From: Gonapodya prolifera JEL478
Taxonomy: Eukaryota > Monoblepharomycota > Monoblepharidomycetes > Monoblepharidales > Gonapodyaceae
Reading direction: 5' to 3'
Assembly (NCBI GenBank): GCA_001574975.1
Contig: KQ965885.1
Coordinates: 1 to 64,000 of the forward strand
DNA length: 64,000 nucleotides
The first letter of the stretch is position 1. Each line of letters opens with the position of its first letter. The position numbers were made by a program, and so were the translations under genes. Shown piece after piece: positions 33,419 through 45,500 of this stretch. The notes below the pieces were generated by a model. The model ran no database searches. It saw nothing but the letters and a program-made list of their open reading frames with translations, and had not been told where the DNA came from.

Positions 33419-35994
33419 ATGTGGCCACAGATTATTAGCATGCTTCGAGACTATTTCGGAGGGAGATCCACGTCCGGGCCACCTGGTGCAGCGGGTGCGA
33501 GACATCTTGGAACTCAGTGTCGCAGAAGTCCACTCTCGGCGGCTTGGTCGGTCAACGATGATGACGAGGGAACACCCGGATGGAGCTCAAAACAACCCAG
33601 CGATACTAATAAAGTACCAACACAAAATGAACCTGGAAAAGAGCGAATCGCTCCTGGCATTGCCCAACGTGCTTACATACAAAACGCGGGGGACGACGAT
33701 GCTCCTGGCGGTCTTGGTGATGACACTTATGTGGCCTTAGTACGGGGTGGTCGTACGGGAGCGACATCTGTCGGACTTGCAGTGGACGATGACGATGAGG
33801 AGGAAATGCGTGACTGGGTGGACGCGGACCTCCCATGGAGTGCTGTGGAGCTCACAGAAGAACGACCCCGCATCAAGTATCTTGCTGGAACCTCGCAGGC
33901 TAAAACGGCAATGTCTCGGCGATGTTCGCCAGCTACTCCAGCAGCGAAACCTAACGACACTCCTCGCGCGTTCCGACCTTACCCCAAATGGTTTCGTCCT
34001 GTGTTTTCGAACCCTTCACCCTTCGTGGACGCTGCTGAGTCTACCCCAGAAGTGAGGAAGGGCTCGTTGTCACGTGTTGTCTCGGTTGAGCTTCCGGTGG
34101 TGGACTTTCCTCAACAAGAGAATCACACGGCAAGCCCTCCACCTCCAGGGCAGCCTGACATATCTGAGAAATCCTGGGATGTTGTATCGGAGCAATGGCT
34201 TCGTGACCCGCAGTACTGCGCACCGTCCGTACTTCGGGCGGATATCCTTCGCGACGACCGGTTTCCCCCGCCGCAATTGTCCCAAACAGGATCTTCCACC
34301 TTCCTCGTCCGGCGAACGCTGAGAAAGCTTCTTCCGAAGCAATGGAACCGAGATCCTGTTTGCGAGCAGGTGGTGGAGGAGTGGAGAACTGTCGAGTTGA
34401 CCAATACTGGTACTCGAGGTTTGTGCCCGTTCCTTGCTTTCAGTGCAATAACGAACCACACAACGAATACCTCTTTCATCAGTTTCGCACCGTCTGGACT
34501 ACACTGCTGTCCGACTTGACTCTGTCTCGGATGATGTGTGGGCTCGTGGAGAAATGATCGAAGTGGAGCGAGCGAAACTTCCGTTCTGGATCCCACAAGT
34601 GAGCTCTCTTTCACTTATCAAGGGTATGCGAGTAGAAAGTGGCACATATGAGGAATCGTGTCTATTGTTCCCCATGCTGTAGGTTAGGACTTACAGCATC
34701 GTGTTCGAATCGTATGTGGAAAGTCAGAGTCACGGAACGTCAAAATGGAAAGGCACTCTCGCTTTCGATGTTTTACCGCTCCGTGATCCATTGGAACCAG
34801 GGGAGGTCAACTCCCAGGTGAGCCTCGGTGTTTTCACTGACACCTTACCTCTTCTCTCGCTGATTTGAATGTCTATGCTCTTAGACTCACCGCCTCGCGA
34901 ATCTGCTCTGTATCATGGTGCGGCACTCGATCGGGACGGAACGAGGATACGTCAAGCGCGTTCACCACGACCTTGTGGTTCCCAAGGTCATTTTTCAGGA
35001 CAAATATCGCGAGCTCAAGGACAAGTATGGTGTTTGGGCGAAGGGCGACGTTTGGCGACAATCTGGAATGAAGACGGACCCTGCAAAACACGTTTTTGAG
35101 GACATTGGAATCGCGAGTTGGCTGCTGTGCTTATGGGAGGCGGAAGGTGGGAATGTAGCACTCCAAGATTCTGAGTCTGGCACGACACCACCGTACTTCC
35201 TCGATCTCGCCTGCGGCAACGGTTTCCTCACTTACCTTCTGACAATGGAAGGCTATCGAGGCCTTGGGATTGATCAATCCAAACGAGCGGTGTGGGACGC
35301 GTATCCCGATAAGGTGAAGAATAGTCTGAGAGCGGAGACTGTCGATCCACGTGGGCTTGCGGAAGATGGGCGAATCGGAGGAGATTGGGTGGGCGCACGA
35401 TGGGTCATTGGAAACCACGCGGGTGAGTTCACATAGTATTACTCGTTTTGCCTTAGTATATGCTAATTGGAACAATACCTAGATGAGTTGACACTGTGGG
35501 CCCCGATGATTGCCACACTATGCGGCTACCAGTGCGGGTGAATGTAGTCCTTACTATGCACTTGCAACGTACTGACATCAGTGACTAGCTACGTTGTAAT
35601 TCCGTGCTGCTTCTTCGAGCTCTCGGGTCTCCGCTTTACTGAAATGGATCACTCAAAGGGCCGCTATGAGACATACCTCGGTCGGGTGAAGGAGCTTTCG
35701 GAAGAGACATGCGGGTTTGTGGTGGAACGCGAGTACTTGCGAATGCCCAGCACCAAGAATGTGTGCTTGCTTGGGAGGAGAAGGTATTATAGTCCTGGTG
35801 AGTCTCTTTGTGTGAGTTGACGTCGCTGTAGCCACCAAACCCCTACCGAATGAACCCAAGACGATGACAGCACCCACGCACAACATGTTAGTAAGGTCGT
35901 CGATCTTATTCGGTCCACGCCGTTTGTACCCCGTATCTCGGACTCGGAAAGGACCCGGCTGCGACAGGAAAAGCAAAGACTGATGGCCCAGTGA
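33419..35994 (+). CDS. TRM44: tRNA(Ser) Um44 2'-O-methyltransferase
   Basis: Seven exons (33419-34418, 34483-34598, 34683-34817, 34885-35422, 35483-35531, 35589-35797, 35861-35994) join in phase to 726 residues. TRM44 hallmarks are VVPKVIFQDKYRELKDKYG, the SAM motif FLDLACGNGFLTYLLTMEG, WVIGNHADELTLWAPMIA and YVVIPCCFFELSG, with the family C-terminus TPFVPRISDSERTRLRQ. The enzyme methylates the ribose of U44 in serine tRNAs in the cytosol. The first ~200 residues are acidic and poorly conserved, so the start at 33419 is uncertain; the conserved part begins near 34160. Confidence 0.85.
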
Positions 35995-36134
35995 TAGAGC
36001 CGCTTTTTGACGTTATTGTGATTATTCAAGAACGAAGATCTCTTGTAATTACATGTGTCCGCCATAGTTCGTAAGGTACTTTTTCGTGTGAATTGTATGT
36101 ACGTTGCAACCCGAGAAACAACAACCCAATCACT

Positions 36135-38289
36135 TCATCGGAATGTTACGTCATCTTCCCCGCCATCATCATCCAAATCGTCTTCAAAAGTTTCACTACC
36201 TAGACCGACCATTGCCTTCACCTTCCCAGCGGCAGCCTCGCCAGTTTTAGCACCAGGAAGGAGATCGCCCACGCTCCCACTAACAAGTCCAAGTCCGGCA
36301 AGAAAACCTGGCTTGTTTTGACCATCGCCAGGTATCCCGGACTCGGTCGAAGGAGCGGATGACCCCACCGATACTCGTCCAGCTGGTAGCCCAATTCTTG
36401 ATGGTGCCATGGCCGTTGAAGCACCATATCCAGACTTGTACAGTTTCTCCTCCTCCTCATCGTACCTCCTCGCCATATCCCTGAACCACTTTGAGTTTGC
36501 CACGTCAATAAGGGTTGCTCGTTTGTCTGCATCTGGATCAAGCATCCAGCGTATCATTTCCTTTGCACCTTGAGGATCCTTCATACGTGCCGACTCCGGA
36601 ATCTTCTCCGCGGGATTGGATTTCGTGAAAAAGGAGGTGAGGGAGGGCGTGTGTTGCTGGGGTGGGGCAAGATGTGTCCCGGGTTGATTGCCCAGATTAT
36701 CGATTACAGCATTGGTGCGCTTCTTCAGCCAAGTTTGGTAAAAGTGGTCTGTCGATGTCGCCGCATGCCACGGATATTTCTGGGTGCATAGGTAGACATA
36801 CAGCTGAAAGGCGAGTGGCGTGTTCAGTAAATGATTGTTCACAGACCCTGCAGAACAACTCACCACGCCAGCCATCCACACGTCCACCTGCCTGCTGTCA
36901 TACCATCCATCAGTTCCTGCGGTAGGATCCTTCCCCAATCCGCCAAACTGTTCGGGTGCTATGTAGGAGTTTGTACCCACAACCCCAAACGACAGCCTGA
37001 CCGGAGTCTCAGCCCGGAGTGAAGGCGGGAGCCATCCTGGAACCTCCGGCCCACCCTTAGCATCGCCTCCCTGCCATGTTGCGCCACCTGCCGCAGAATC
37101 TTCTGTCGCTGTGTGGAGCGCTGCGAGGTGCGACCTGGCATACCACCCCGCTTGGCCAGGAGCCAGCCCAACCATTTGCATATATGTCTGCGGTCCGAGA
37201 GGAACACCGTGTTCATCTTCGCTCGCTCGCGAGACGGGGCGGACTGCCCCGCCAGCAAGTTGTCGCATGGGTCGGCGGACTCCCCTGTTAACCATGTGGC
37301 CGACCTCGAGTGACTCCGATCCTCCGATAGGCTCAGCTGCAACAGCGGGGGCGGACCACTTCTCGCCATGCCCTCTGTCCATAAACTGCGGCGCGTCCGG
37401 GTTTTCGGGATCGGGTGCAGTAGGCGTAGATGCCCAAAATATTTCGCAGTTTCCGAGGTCGGTAAGCTTGACCTCACGTCGGGCGGGATGCCACATGATG
37501 TTTTCAAGCTTGACTGTCGAGAAAAGAAGACGTGATGAGACACCGACATTGCGTGAAAAGTTCAACTCAGCACACCGCAAGAACAACTTACCATCTCGGT
37601 GGGCAACACCTACCCCATGCACCCACAACAAAGCTCGTACCGACTGCACAAATATGCCATCCACGATGGCTTGTGTTCGCAAGTAACCTCGCGACAGTGC
37701 GTGGCGAAGATTTCCTCCTGGTAGATACTAACTCCGTCCAGGTCAGATGCGGGACATGCAGCAGTCGTGAGAATGCGCCCTCACCTCCATTACCGTAAAC
37801 GCAACGCCTCCTCTCCGATCAGTCTCCTCAGCCATATCTACTACTTGAACTACATTGGGCTGTCCACGAATCCTGCTCCCAACGATATACTCCCATCGTG
37901 CACGAGCGAGGTGAACGTCACGATTCGGGTATGTTTTAAAGACCTTGAAAGAACATATATGACTGATGTCCACAGATCATCCGGAATACGGAACCCCTCC
38001 ACCTCACCTTGGCAGCCCACAAACCCCCGCCACCACCTCCTTCCCGTACAACTCTAACTGTTCCTTCAGCCCCCCAACCTATAACTTTCCCCGTGTTCTC
38101 GTAGCGCACTCCTCGCACGCTGCGGGGCCCAAGAGGTGGAAGATCGGCGAACCCATTTGTGGAGGAGAATAACTCGGAATAAAGCATCGGGGCGGGAAGA
38201 AAGGACGACGAGTAGTGGAATGGGATGGGGGGTAGTACTGGGGGTTGTGGCCCTGTCGTAGAGGGGGGTGCCGCGGAGGGGATTGACAT
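36135..38289 (-). CDS. Serine/threonine protein kinase, DLG variant
   Basis: Exons 38289-38008, 37943-37785, 37727-37592, 37513-36864 and 36803-36135 join in phase to 631 residues. P-loop VIGWGAEGTVRVV (~67-79), catalytic Lys in WAAKVFK, HRD loop GVAHRDVKLENIMW, metal-binding DLG in KLTDLGNCEIF where most kinases have DFG, and substrate loop GTNSYIAPEQF. The activation segment between DLG and APE is about 145 residues, far longer than usual and Pro/Gly-rich. The C-terminal lobe has MIRWMLDPDADKRATLIDVANSKWF, followed by a ~120-residue Gly/Ser/acidic tail. It could extend upstream through the adjacent ORF (see next entry). Confidence 0.85.
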
Positions 38290-38587
38290 TGGTGTGACCG
38301 AACTGGGGAGAACGAGCGGAGCAGAGTGAGTGTCGCAGACCCGCGAAGGTCAGACATGAGAATTAAAATACGTCCGATGTGGTCAGACCTCTCATTCGTG
38401 AGAGAAGAGAGAGCAAAACGGTGCCCGTTCGTCAATTGTTGGATTAGCATCGACCCGTCACGCACGGTAGAAACTTCCACGGGGACCTCACAACAACGCC
38501 TCTCCAAATCAGCTTCAGCTTATAAAAGCACCAGCCGGTTTTCCTCCACCCCCTTTGTGAAGCTTCCTGTGAAGCGAATTCCATAAC

Positions 38588-39424
38588 TCACCCTGATTCA
38601 TCTTCCTCTGGCAGCTTTAGTGGTTGTAACTTTGGTGACTCAATCGCATCTTTTGCTGGCGCTTGATGAAGTGTCGCAAAGTCCTGTCGCGAGTCGCCTG
38701 GTTGAGGGCGCCCCATTTTGGATCGATGTCTAGAATCACCCCCGGGCGAGTCCGAGTCACGTCTCTCCTCGTCCGTGTCATCGATGGCAGCCAAAGAGGA
38801 GTGGTGTGGGCGCTCCGATGCAGGATCCGTCACCGCAACAGACGGAGCAATTGATGCAGAAGATGGGGAGACATAGTTTGGCGATGGTACGGCGTTGGAC
38901 TGCGAGCCGGTGTTATGGTTGTGGGAGTTCGGGTGATGATTGTGCCCCGTGGATGCTGAAGAACCAGCCCGGTGCACAGCTGCTGCAAGCGTAGAGGAGT
39001 GGCGTGCGGTTTGGTGTTGTGGGGAAGTGGGAGTGCCGACTGGCGGACGGTGCTTTCCGCCTCCAAATAGCTTTCCCACTGCTCCCGTGAGAGAAGCCAG
39101 TGAGTTTCTTCGCTGTCGTTGATCGGGAAGTGGGACAATCGGATAGGGCATGGGGGGATACGCTGCGTGCTGCGTTTGAGAGGAAGCGTTTCCTGTCTCG
39201 CCCGCGGAAGCAACGCTCACACCCTCAGCTCCCGAAGATACACCTCGAGAGTGCGTCCGAACGCTCGCCGGAACTCCATCGTCCCCTAGGTCTGACCCGT
39301 CAACTCCAACTCTGCCATCCAAGGAACTCCGAAGCGTTACTGAGCCAGCACTGCCCCGGCCTCCAGCCTCCCTTACAACCCCGTCTTGTAGTCGGTCTCC
39401 CACGGTTTCTTCCCCCGAAGTCAT
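38588..39424 (-). CDS. Ser/Gly/His-rich ORF, possible 5' exon of the kinase
   Basis: ATG at 39424 opens a 278-codon frame, low complexity, with RRNSLASLTGAVGKLFGGG and His/Asn-rich runs. It ends at EEDESG followed by GTGAGT. Splicing that donor to the CCCCAG acceptor at ~38308 gives an in-frame join into the kinase's MSIPSAAPP start, with a ~280 nt intron, long for this genome. A TATAAAA-like site near 38520 supports the alternative that the kinase has its own promoter. Confidence 0.45.
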   Translation of the reverse strand: MTSGEETVGDRLQDGVVREAGGRGSAGSVTLRSSLDGRVGVDGSDLGDDGVPASVRTHSRGVSSGAEGVSVASAGETGNASSQTQHAAYPPMPYPIVPLPDQRQRRNSLASLTGAVGKLFGGGKHRPPVGTPTSPQHQTARHSSTLAAAVHRAGSSASTGHNHHPNSHNHNTGSQSNAVPSPNYVSPSSASIAPSVAVTDPASERPHHSSLAAIDDTDEERRDSDSPGGDSRHRSKMGRPQPGDSRQDFATLHQAPAKDAIESPKLQPLKLPEEDESG

Positions 39425-39922
39425 CCGAGCTCAACGGAAAAGTTCTCCAGTACCAATCCCTGCAATGGGTGATCCCTCCAATCGAATTTCAGACGCGGAC
39501 AGCCGCAAAAGTAAACTGATTCAACCAGATCGGTCTTTTCGATGTGTTCTTAGTCCCCCGCTTGGTGGGCCGGGATTGTTTCTCTTCTTTGGGAGCTCCG
39601 GCTGGGACAAAATCATCCCGGCACGGCACCTTCCGTTCGGCCTCAAATTTTCCAACAACCCCCACAGCATTTTTGGTAGGCACTTAGTTCATGGGGGCTA
39701 AGTGACAGTAAAAATATGTACATTCCTGGTTTACTTGAGGGTGGAATTGTAAATCACGTCACTGCGTGATGAAGAGATCCCAGGAAAACGGAATTGCAAG
39801 AGCGCCCGCAAATAGAGTTTGAAATGTAAAGGGTGTCCAGTTTTGAGGGCTCAACTTCATGAATCGGCTCGGCGAATTTATTTCCGTCTTATTTCCCCCT
39901 TTGCCTTTCCGAGACTCCATCC

Positions 39923-41187
39923 ATGCCTGTTTCAACCAATTTAGCCGTATCTCTCACGCCCGCGCAGCGCAAGGCAGCGGCTGAGAAGGTGTCCTCAGAG
40001 GATGGTGTTCCAATTTACCCCATGTCTTCACTCGCTCCTTGGACACCGCCCACGTTCAGGACAGTGGACTTACACCGACACCACGTCCTCCAACGCCTTT
40101 CCGCATCGATGCGTACCTTTTCGCGCCTGGGATTTGATTTTGGGTTCGCAGGTGCACCTCGATCAGCCGACGTCCATTTTGTGAATGGGGCGCTGATGAA
40201 TCCTTGTTCGCAGGCATCTTGTGCGCCAGAGATCCGGAGTTTCCAGATGCGACGTGGGTGAATCCGCTTGGTCGAAACGGGTCAGACCTCAGTCCTAGTG
40301 AGTGCCCGCAGTCCACTGCTGCTCGTTGCCTCCTCACGTATCATTGAAACCTTTGTAATCCAGGTGACTTTGTATTAATCAACGCAAATGGAGAAACCGT
40401 GGCCGGAAAAGGGACCGTCGTGATTGCTGGTTGGGCTCTGGTATGTTGTCAAAGTGGTCGCAGGAGGTTGATTAGATTTGGAGAGACAATGATGGGCCCC
40501 ATGACAGCTGGCTGGCGTGCTCGCGGTTCTTCCTCAACGCACCGCTATCGCACACTTTCACACCCCGTATGGTAGAGCCTTGGCGGCTCGTGGGACTCCA
40601 ATCGAGCCTTTGTCACAAGACTCGTGCATGTTTTACGAAAGGCATGTCGTTCATGAGAGATACGAGGGGTGAGTTTCAGTTCTCACTTGGGAGCACGGGC
40701 GTCCGTGTGAGGTGATTGGTCGCCAAACATTTTCTGGCCCATGTCGCAACCGATAACCTTAGGATCGTTGATTTTCGGGAAGGCCAAATCGTGGGCAAGT
40801 CCCTCGCTGCCATCAATGGACACCTGGCCATCCTGAGAAATCACGGCTTTGTCACCGTCGGGAACACTGTTGATGAAATGGCATGGTGGCTCATCGCCGC
40901 CGAGGAAGTTGCAAGGACTCAAGTGAGAGACATTTGGCGCGGACAAACTTTTTGACCCACAGAATGTCTGATTCCTTGTATCACCACGCCTCATCTTACA
41001 GCTCGTCGCACAAGCCGCTGGTCACATCGTTCCCATCGCTGCGGCAGCAGCTACCCGGTCTCGGAATCTTCTAGTTAACCCAGCCACCGCGGCCGCACAG
41101 TTCCAGCAGTACTACGAGACTGTGCGAAGAGGCGATCCAGAGATGTTTGAGCCTGTCTGGGAAGATGCGAAAAGCTCGGAACAGTGA
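39923..41187 (+). CDS. Class II aldolase/adducin family enzyme
   Basis: Six exons (39923-40151, 40214-40297, 40364-40440, 40508-40668, 40763-40922, 41002-41187) join in phase to 298 residues, the family's usual length. Conserved blocks are FSRLGFDFGFAG, RDPEFPDATWVNPLG, SDFVLINANGETV, the metal-binding HFHTPYGRALAARGTPIEPL, and ILRNHGFVTVGNTVDEMAWW. These zinc enzymes cleave or form C-C bonds in sugar phosphates or hydroxy-keto acids. The segment before HFHTPYGRA is less like the family than the rest, so the exon 4 start may be off. First of a run of catabolic genes. Confidence 0.85.
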
Positions 41188-41524
41188 ATGTCCTATAGCT
41201 CGTTTTCAACGGGACTTCGTTGTTCGCTTTTAGAATTGAATCTTAATGAGCTGTTTCACTGGAGGGTCACGTTGTAAATAGAAAATCCACGAAGCTCAAG
41301 TTTTCGCCAGATTGGCAGTCTAGCATTGTGCACCTGCATCGATACTTGATTCCATTTCCACTTCGCGTGTTTTGTTTTCCGCAACATCGAATGGTTTACA
41401 TGTATCCGCGCCCGCGGTAATATATCGATCACCACCCGCCCGATCCATTGAGCGGTCCATTAATCTGCTCTCACTCCAAGGGAGATATTGCACTACACTC
41501 GAAAATGAATGCATTGAGGCAGGA

Positions 41525-43624
41525 GCCCCAAAAAACGTGGGCAGGTCCCTTGCTGATGTGCCTTCAGTTCAGTCGATCGTTCACCGAGCTCGTTTGGTCA
41601 CCCTACCCTCAACCAACAGCGTACGCGTCAAGCTGCTCGGCAAGGGGGTTGCCTCCGTACCCCTCGCGCTCTTCACGCAGCTCGAGGCGAGCATCGGCGG
41701 CCGGGTCGTGCTCAAGTCTCATCCCGACTACGAGCAGCTGCGCCGACCGACGTTCAATATGGCGATCGATCCGTTCCCGAGCGCGATTGTGATGCCCAGT
41801 GATTCGGAGGACGTGTCGCAGTGTATCAAATGGGCGAGAAACCACGGGATTGAATTGACTGTAGCGTGTGGTGCGTATCGGCGATGGTGTGGTGCGTCGT
41901 TTGCCTTCGAGCTCGACCCCGCCTTCGGGTTTGGGACAGGTCGCCACACTGTTCACAGTAGCAAGAACGACCGCGTAACCCTATCCCTGCAGAACATGAG
42001 GGCCGTGATCCCGATCCCGGCGCAAAACGTTGTTCACGTGCAAGGCGGGGCTCGGCTGAACGATTTGGACCGGGTATGTTCGCTTGTCCTGCACCCGCCG
42101 CCTGAGAGCACTTCCTGAAGCTTTGGCTGATTGTTTCTGTTCACGGTTGCACTGTATGGACGATGGCGATTAGGTCACTGGCCGCTACAACCTCGCGGCA
42201 GTTGCTGGAACAAACTACGACACGGGTGTGGGTGGATGGACAATCGGTGGAGGATGGGGTTTCCTCAGCCGGCAGCACGGGCTGGGCGTCGACAACCTTC
42301 TCGAGGTGAGCAGATTGTGCTTATGCTTGTGCTTGTTCAGTACAGAGTCGCCAAACTGGCACTGATGTCCGACCACCATAATCAGGTCGAGATGGTGCTT
42401 TCGAACGGCGACATCGTGATCGCCAACGCCAAGCACAACGCCGATCTGTTCTGGGCCGTTCGCGGCGCCGGTGCAAACTTTGGCGTCGTCACTCGAGTGA
42501 GGAACGTCCCCTAGCTCATGCGCGACAACATGCTGACTTTGTTGGCTGCCTAGTTCACCTTCAAAGCCCACCCGATCGAGTCCGTCCACGGAGGAGTCAT
42601 GGCGTATCCCTTTTCTGCCGCACCGGCCATTCTCACGCTTGTGCAAGAGACGGTGGCGCAAGGCCCACGATCCAACGTGACCATGGCCGCGCTCGCGTAC
42701 AGCCCTGGACCCGCTGGGTCCGACAAGATGCCCATCGCCATGCTGCTTCCGATTTACGTCGGGACTGGGACGAAAGGAGACGCAAGGGAGGACGACCGGA
42801 AACGGGGCAGGGCGGTGTTGGAGAAGCAAGTCACGGCTGTGCCGAACCCACTTTTCCAGAAAGTGGGGCCGTTGAAGTACCATACGGAGCTCCAGCATCT
42901 TTTAGATAAGGTGTCCCCCGCTGGGCTCAAGTACTACGAGAAGGTGAGGCCGGTGTCCGTGTCCCACAAGGGGAGATTTGAGTGATAATGTGATATTTTC
43001 GCCGCTCCGCCTAGCACCTTTTCGTCAAGGCCCTGACAGCGGACCTTATTCAGCTGATGCTTGCGCGGTTCCACGAGTGTCCACATACGGGCGCACAGCT
43101 GATCATCATTCCGATCGGGGGCGCTATTGGCGACGTGACGACGGAATCGAGTGCGGTGGCGTCGCGTCTCAAGGAGGGATTCTGGGTGAGTTGTGGATGG
43201 GGTTGTCGTATAATCTCGAAACGCCAGCGCTCATGAAAATGACGCAACGCAGCTGATATCGTATTGTAGTGCGCCGAACGGAACGGATGACGAGTACGAC
43301 CAGGCGCGTGCATGGGCACAGGAGAATGCTAGAGTGTTTGAGCCCTACCGAGCTGGACTGTTCGTCAACGGTGAGGCTGTAGTTCTCTTGCTATGGTTGT
43401 CACCACAGTTTGTAAACGTGATCGTGGACCTTCGCTTTTCAGAGCTTGGCGGCTCCGCCGGACGCGACATCGAAATGGAGAGCGCCGACAGTTCATCGCT
43501 CATGTCATGGTCTGCCAAAGACCTGTACGGCGCCAACTACGACAGGTTGATCGCGCTCAAGAAGAAGTACGATCCGGAGAACTTCTTTTGCAATAATCAC
43601 AACCTAGCGTTGGGACGGTTGTAG
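41525..43624 (+). CDS. BBE-type FAD-linked oxidoreductase
   Basis: Exons: ~41525-41870 (5' end unresolved, no ATG in frame), 41940-42073, 42174-42305, 42386-42496, 42554-42943, 43015-43185, 43253-43370, 43443-43624. PCMH-type FAD domain: IVMPSDSEDVSQCIKWAR, VHVQGGARLNDLD, DTGVGGWTIGGGWGFLSR, DLFWAVRGAGANFGVVT. The C-terminal berberine-bridge motif is YDPENFFCNNHNL. The 'RGGGHS' loop of the family reads VACGRHTVHSS here, so the usual 8-alpha-histidyl flavin site needs checking. Oxidases of this type act on alcohols, sugars or amines. The start exon is probably a short upstream one. Confidence 0.8.
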
Positions 43625-43874
43625 TACTGTTTTTTAACAGCGTTCGTTGTACGGTTTTTGACGCAGATGTGTTTTGGTTCTTTGATGGTTTTCAGGGTCG
43701 TTCACACTTCGGAACAGACAATCCAACTTGGCAAAAACTGGGCCACCACTGCTCGAAATTCGAGTTTCAAATGAAATTGTACTCTACCCTTCTGCTCCAA
43801 ATAAATTAATGCTTGAGATTCCGTGACAATGGCCGTCCGCAGCCAGGAGACCACAGACAGACAGACCTCCACCG

Positions 43875-45191
43875 ATGCCTAGCAAAGTCTTTGAAACGGC
43901 GGAGCTTGTGCACGCGATCATGCTGTCGCTCGGGGGAACGTCGCTGTCGCGGTGTGCGCAGGTCTGGTGGGTCTGTCGGTGTGGCCTTGCGAATCCCCCG
44001 TTCTGGCAACCACAACGCAATTCACTTGTTTCTCCGCATTTCCCTCTAATTTCCTCCAGCAAACTGTGGCATCCGATTGCAACTACTCTCCTCTGGCGCG
44101 AATGGACTCTTGGTACCAACTCCACGGATCGCAGACGTCTCCTCTCATACATGTCGATGCCTCCCTCCACAAAACGCCTTGTGGCGCCAACTCGTGTTGC
44201 CATCCGCGTGGGCACTGAGCCGGAAGAACGAGATCTTGTACCTGATGTTTGCGATGTTCTCGATATCATATCTTCGGGCGTTCTGTGGTGGGAATGCGAC
44301 GTGGAGGCGCCAGACATGTTCGCACTCTGGCTGCGCAGCGTGGCTGCCGGCCGTGTCAAGGAGCTCACGCTGACCACGTGGCCCGAGCAGGGCGTCGTGT
44401 GGGTCAACAGGTTCCTCCAGCGGTGCAGCGACTTGACGGCGTTGGACGTTGCCGAACCGGCGGACGGGGACGGCATGGAAAGCGACTTGGACCTTCCCGA
44501 ACGCGCACCGCCCGCACTGCGCCATCTCATGATTCACCACCTGCTCAAGCCCTCCGAATACTCCAAGGTCGGCTCCTACACCGGCCTCACCCGCCTGCTG
44601 CTCTCGGACATTGTCGAGTCCGACCACCTCGAGGCGCTCGTCTCCCTCTCCTCACTCACGCACCTCCTCCTGCCCTTCTCCTCTCTCACGTGGGACGACG
44701 GGTTCTCCACGCTCCTCACCCACCTCGGACCCACCCTCCTCGCCCTGGACCTCTCCCGGGACACGGACCTTGAGGAAACACTGACGCTGTCCTGGATCGC
44801 CGGCATTGTGTCCCACTGCCCAAATCTGGAACAGCTCGCCCTGGATGGTTGGAGCGGCACGTCAGGGCCTGACGCACTGGCCTCGGCAAAAGTTTTATGG
44901 ATGGGACTTCCCCACCTCCGCGCGCTCTCGATCCTCGCAAAACCCCTCGACATCACACCTCTGGAAAAGCGTGCCCTGGAGGACGCCATGGCGCTTGCGG
45001 GCACCGGTGGCGCTGCGGCGGCGGTGTCTAATTCAAACACGGACTCCGCTCCCGCTCGCTTCTACTTCCGAGCCGTTGAGCCGGTGACAGTTGCAGGGTG
45101 GGACAGGCGCAATGCACACGAACGCACATATTGGGACACAGCGAACGACTGGGAGCTTGACGTACAATGTGAGTGTTGGCGTTGTGGTTGA
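43875..45191 (+). CDS. F-box protein with leucine-rich C-terminus
   Basis: Exon 1 43875-43966 and exon 2 44060-45191 join in phase to 407 residues. The F-box spans AELVHAIMLSLGGTSLSRCAQ|VCKLWHPIATTLLWREWTL, across the intron. The remainder has leucine-rich repeats such as GLTRLLLSDIVESDHLEAL and LTHLLLPFSSLTW. A likely SCF substrate receptor. Confidence 0.8.
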   Translation: MPSKVFETAELVHAIMLSLGGTSLSRCAQVWWVCRCGLANPPFWQPQRNSLVSPHFPLISSSKLWHPIATTLLWREWTLGTNSTDRRRLLSYMSMPPSTKRLVAPTRVAIRVGTEPEERDLVPDVCDVLDIISSGVLWWECDVEAPDMFALWLRSVAAGRVKELTLTTWPEQGVVWVNRFLQRCSDLTALDVAEPADGDGMESDLDLPERAPPALRHLMIHHLLKPSEYSKVGSYTGLTRLLLSDIVESDHLEALVSLSSLTHLLLPFSSLTWDDGFSTLLTHLGPTLLALDLSRDTDLEETLTLSWIAGIVSHCPNLEQLALDGWSGTSGPDALASAKVLWMGLPHLRALSILAKPLDITPLEKRALEDAMALAGTGGAAAAVSNSNTDSAPARFYFRAVEPVTVAGWDRRNAHERTYWDTANDWELDVQCECWRCG

Positions 45192-45500
45192 GAGGTATCG
45201 TTGAGTGACAAGTGCATTTGGATAGCTATTGACGACGAGTGACGATACAAGGGTGTGGTGTGTGATGTCCTGCTAAATATACAACCAGCATTGTGACGAT
45301 GGGGCGACACGAGTGGCGGCGTTGATTCTTGGGTAAAGTTCGATAAATCTGATTGTTTCCACGTATTGTAACCACCTACATTGAATGAATTGTTTGACAC
45401 GAGCAAGTTGGATCACTGACCATAGTCACCACAGAGCAACAAAGAGTAACGATTTGATTCTCCTCAAAGTCCCCCTATTTCACCGGAAATTCTTCACCCT

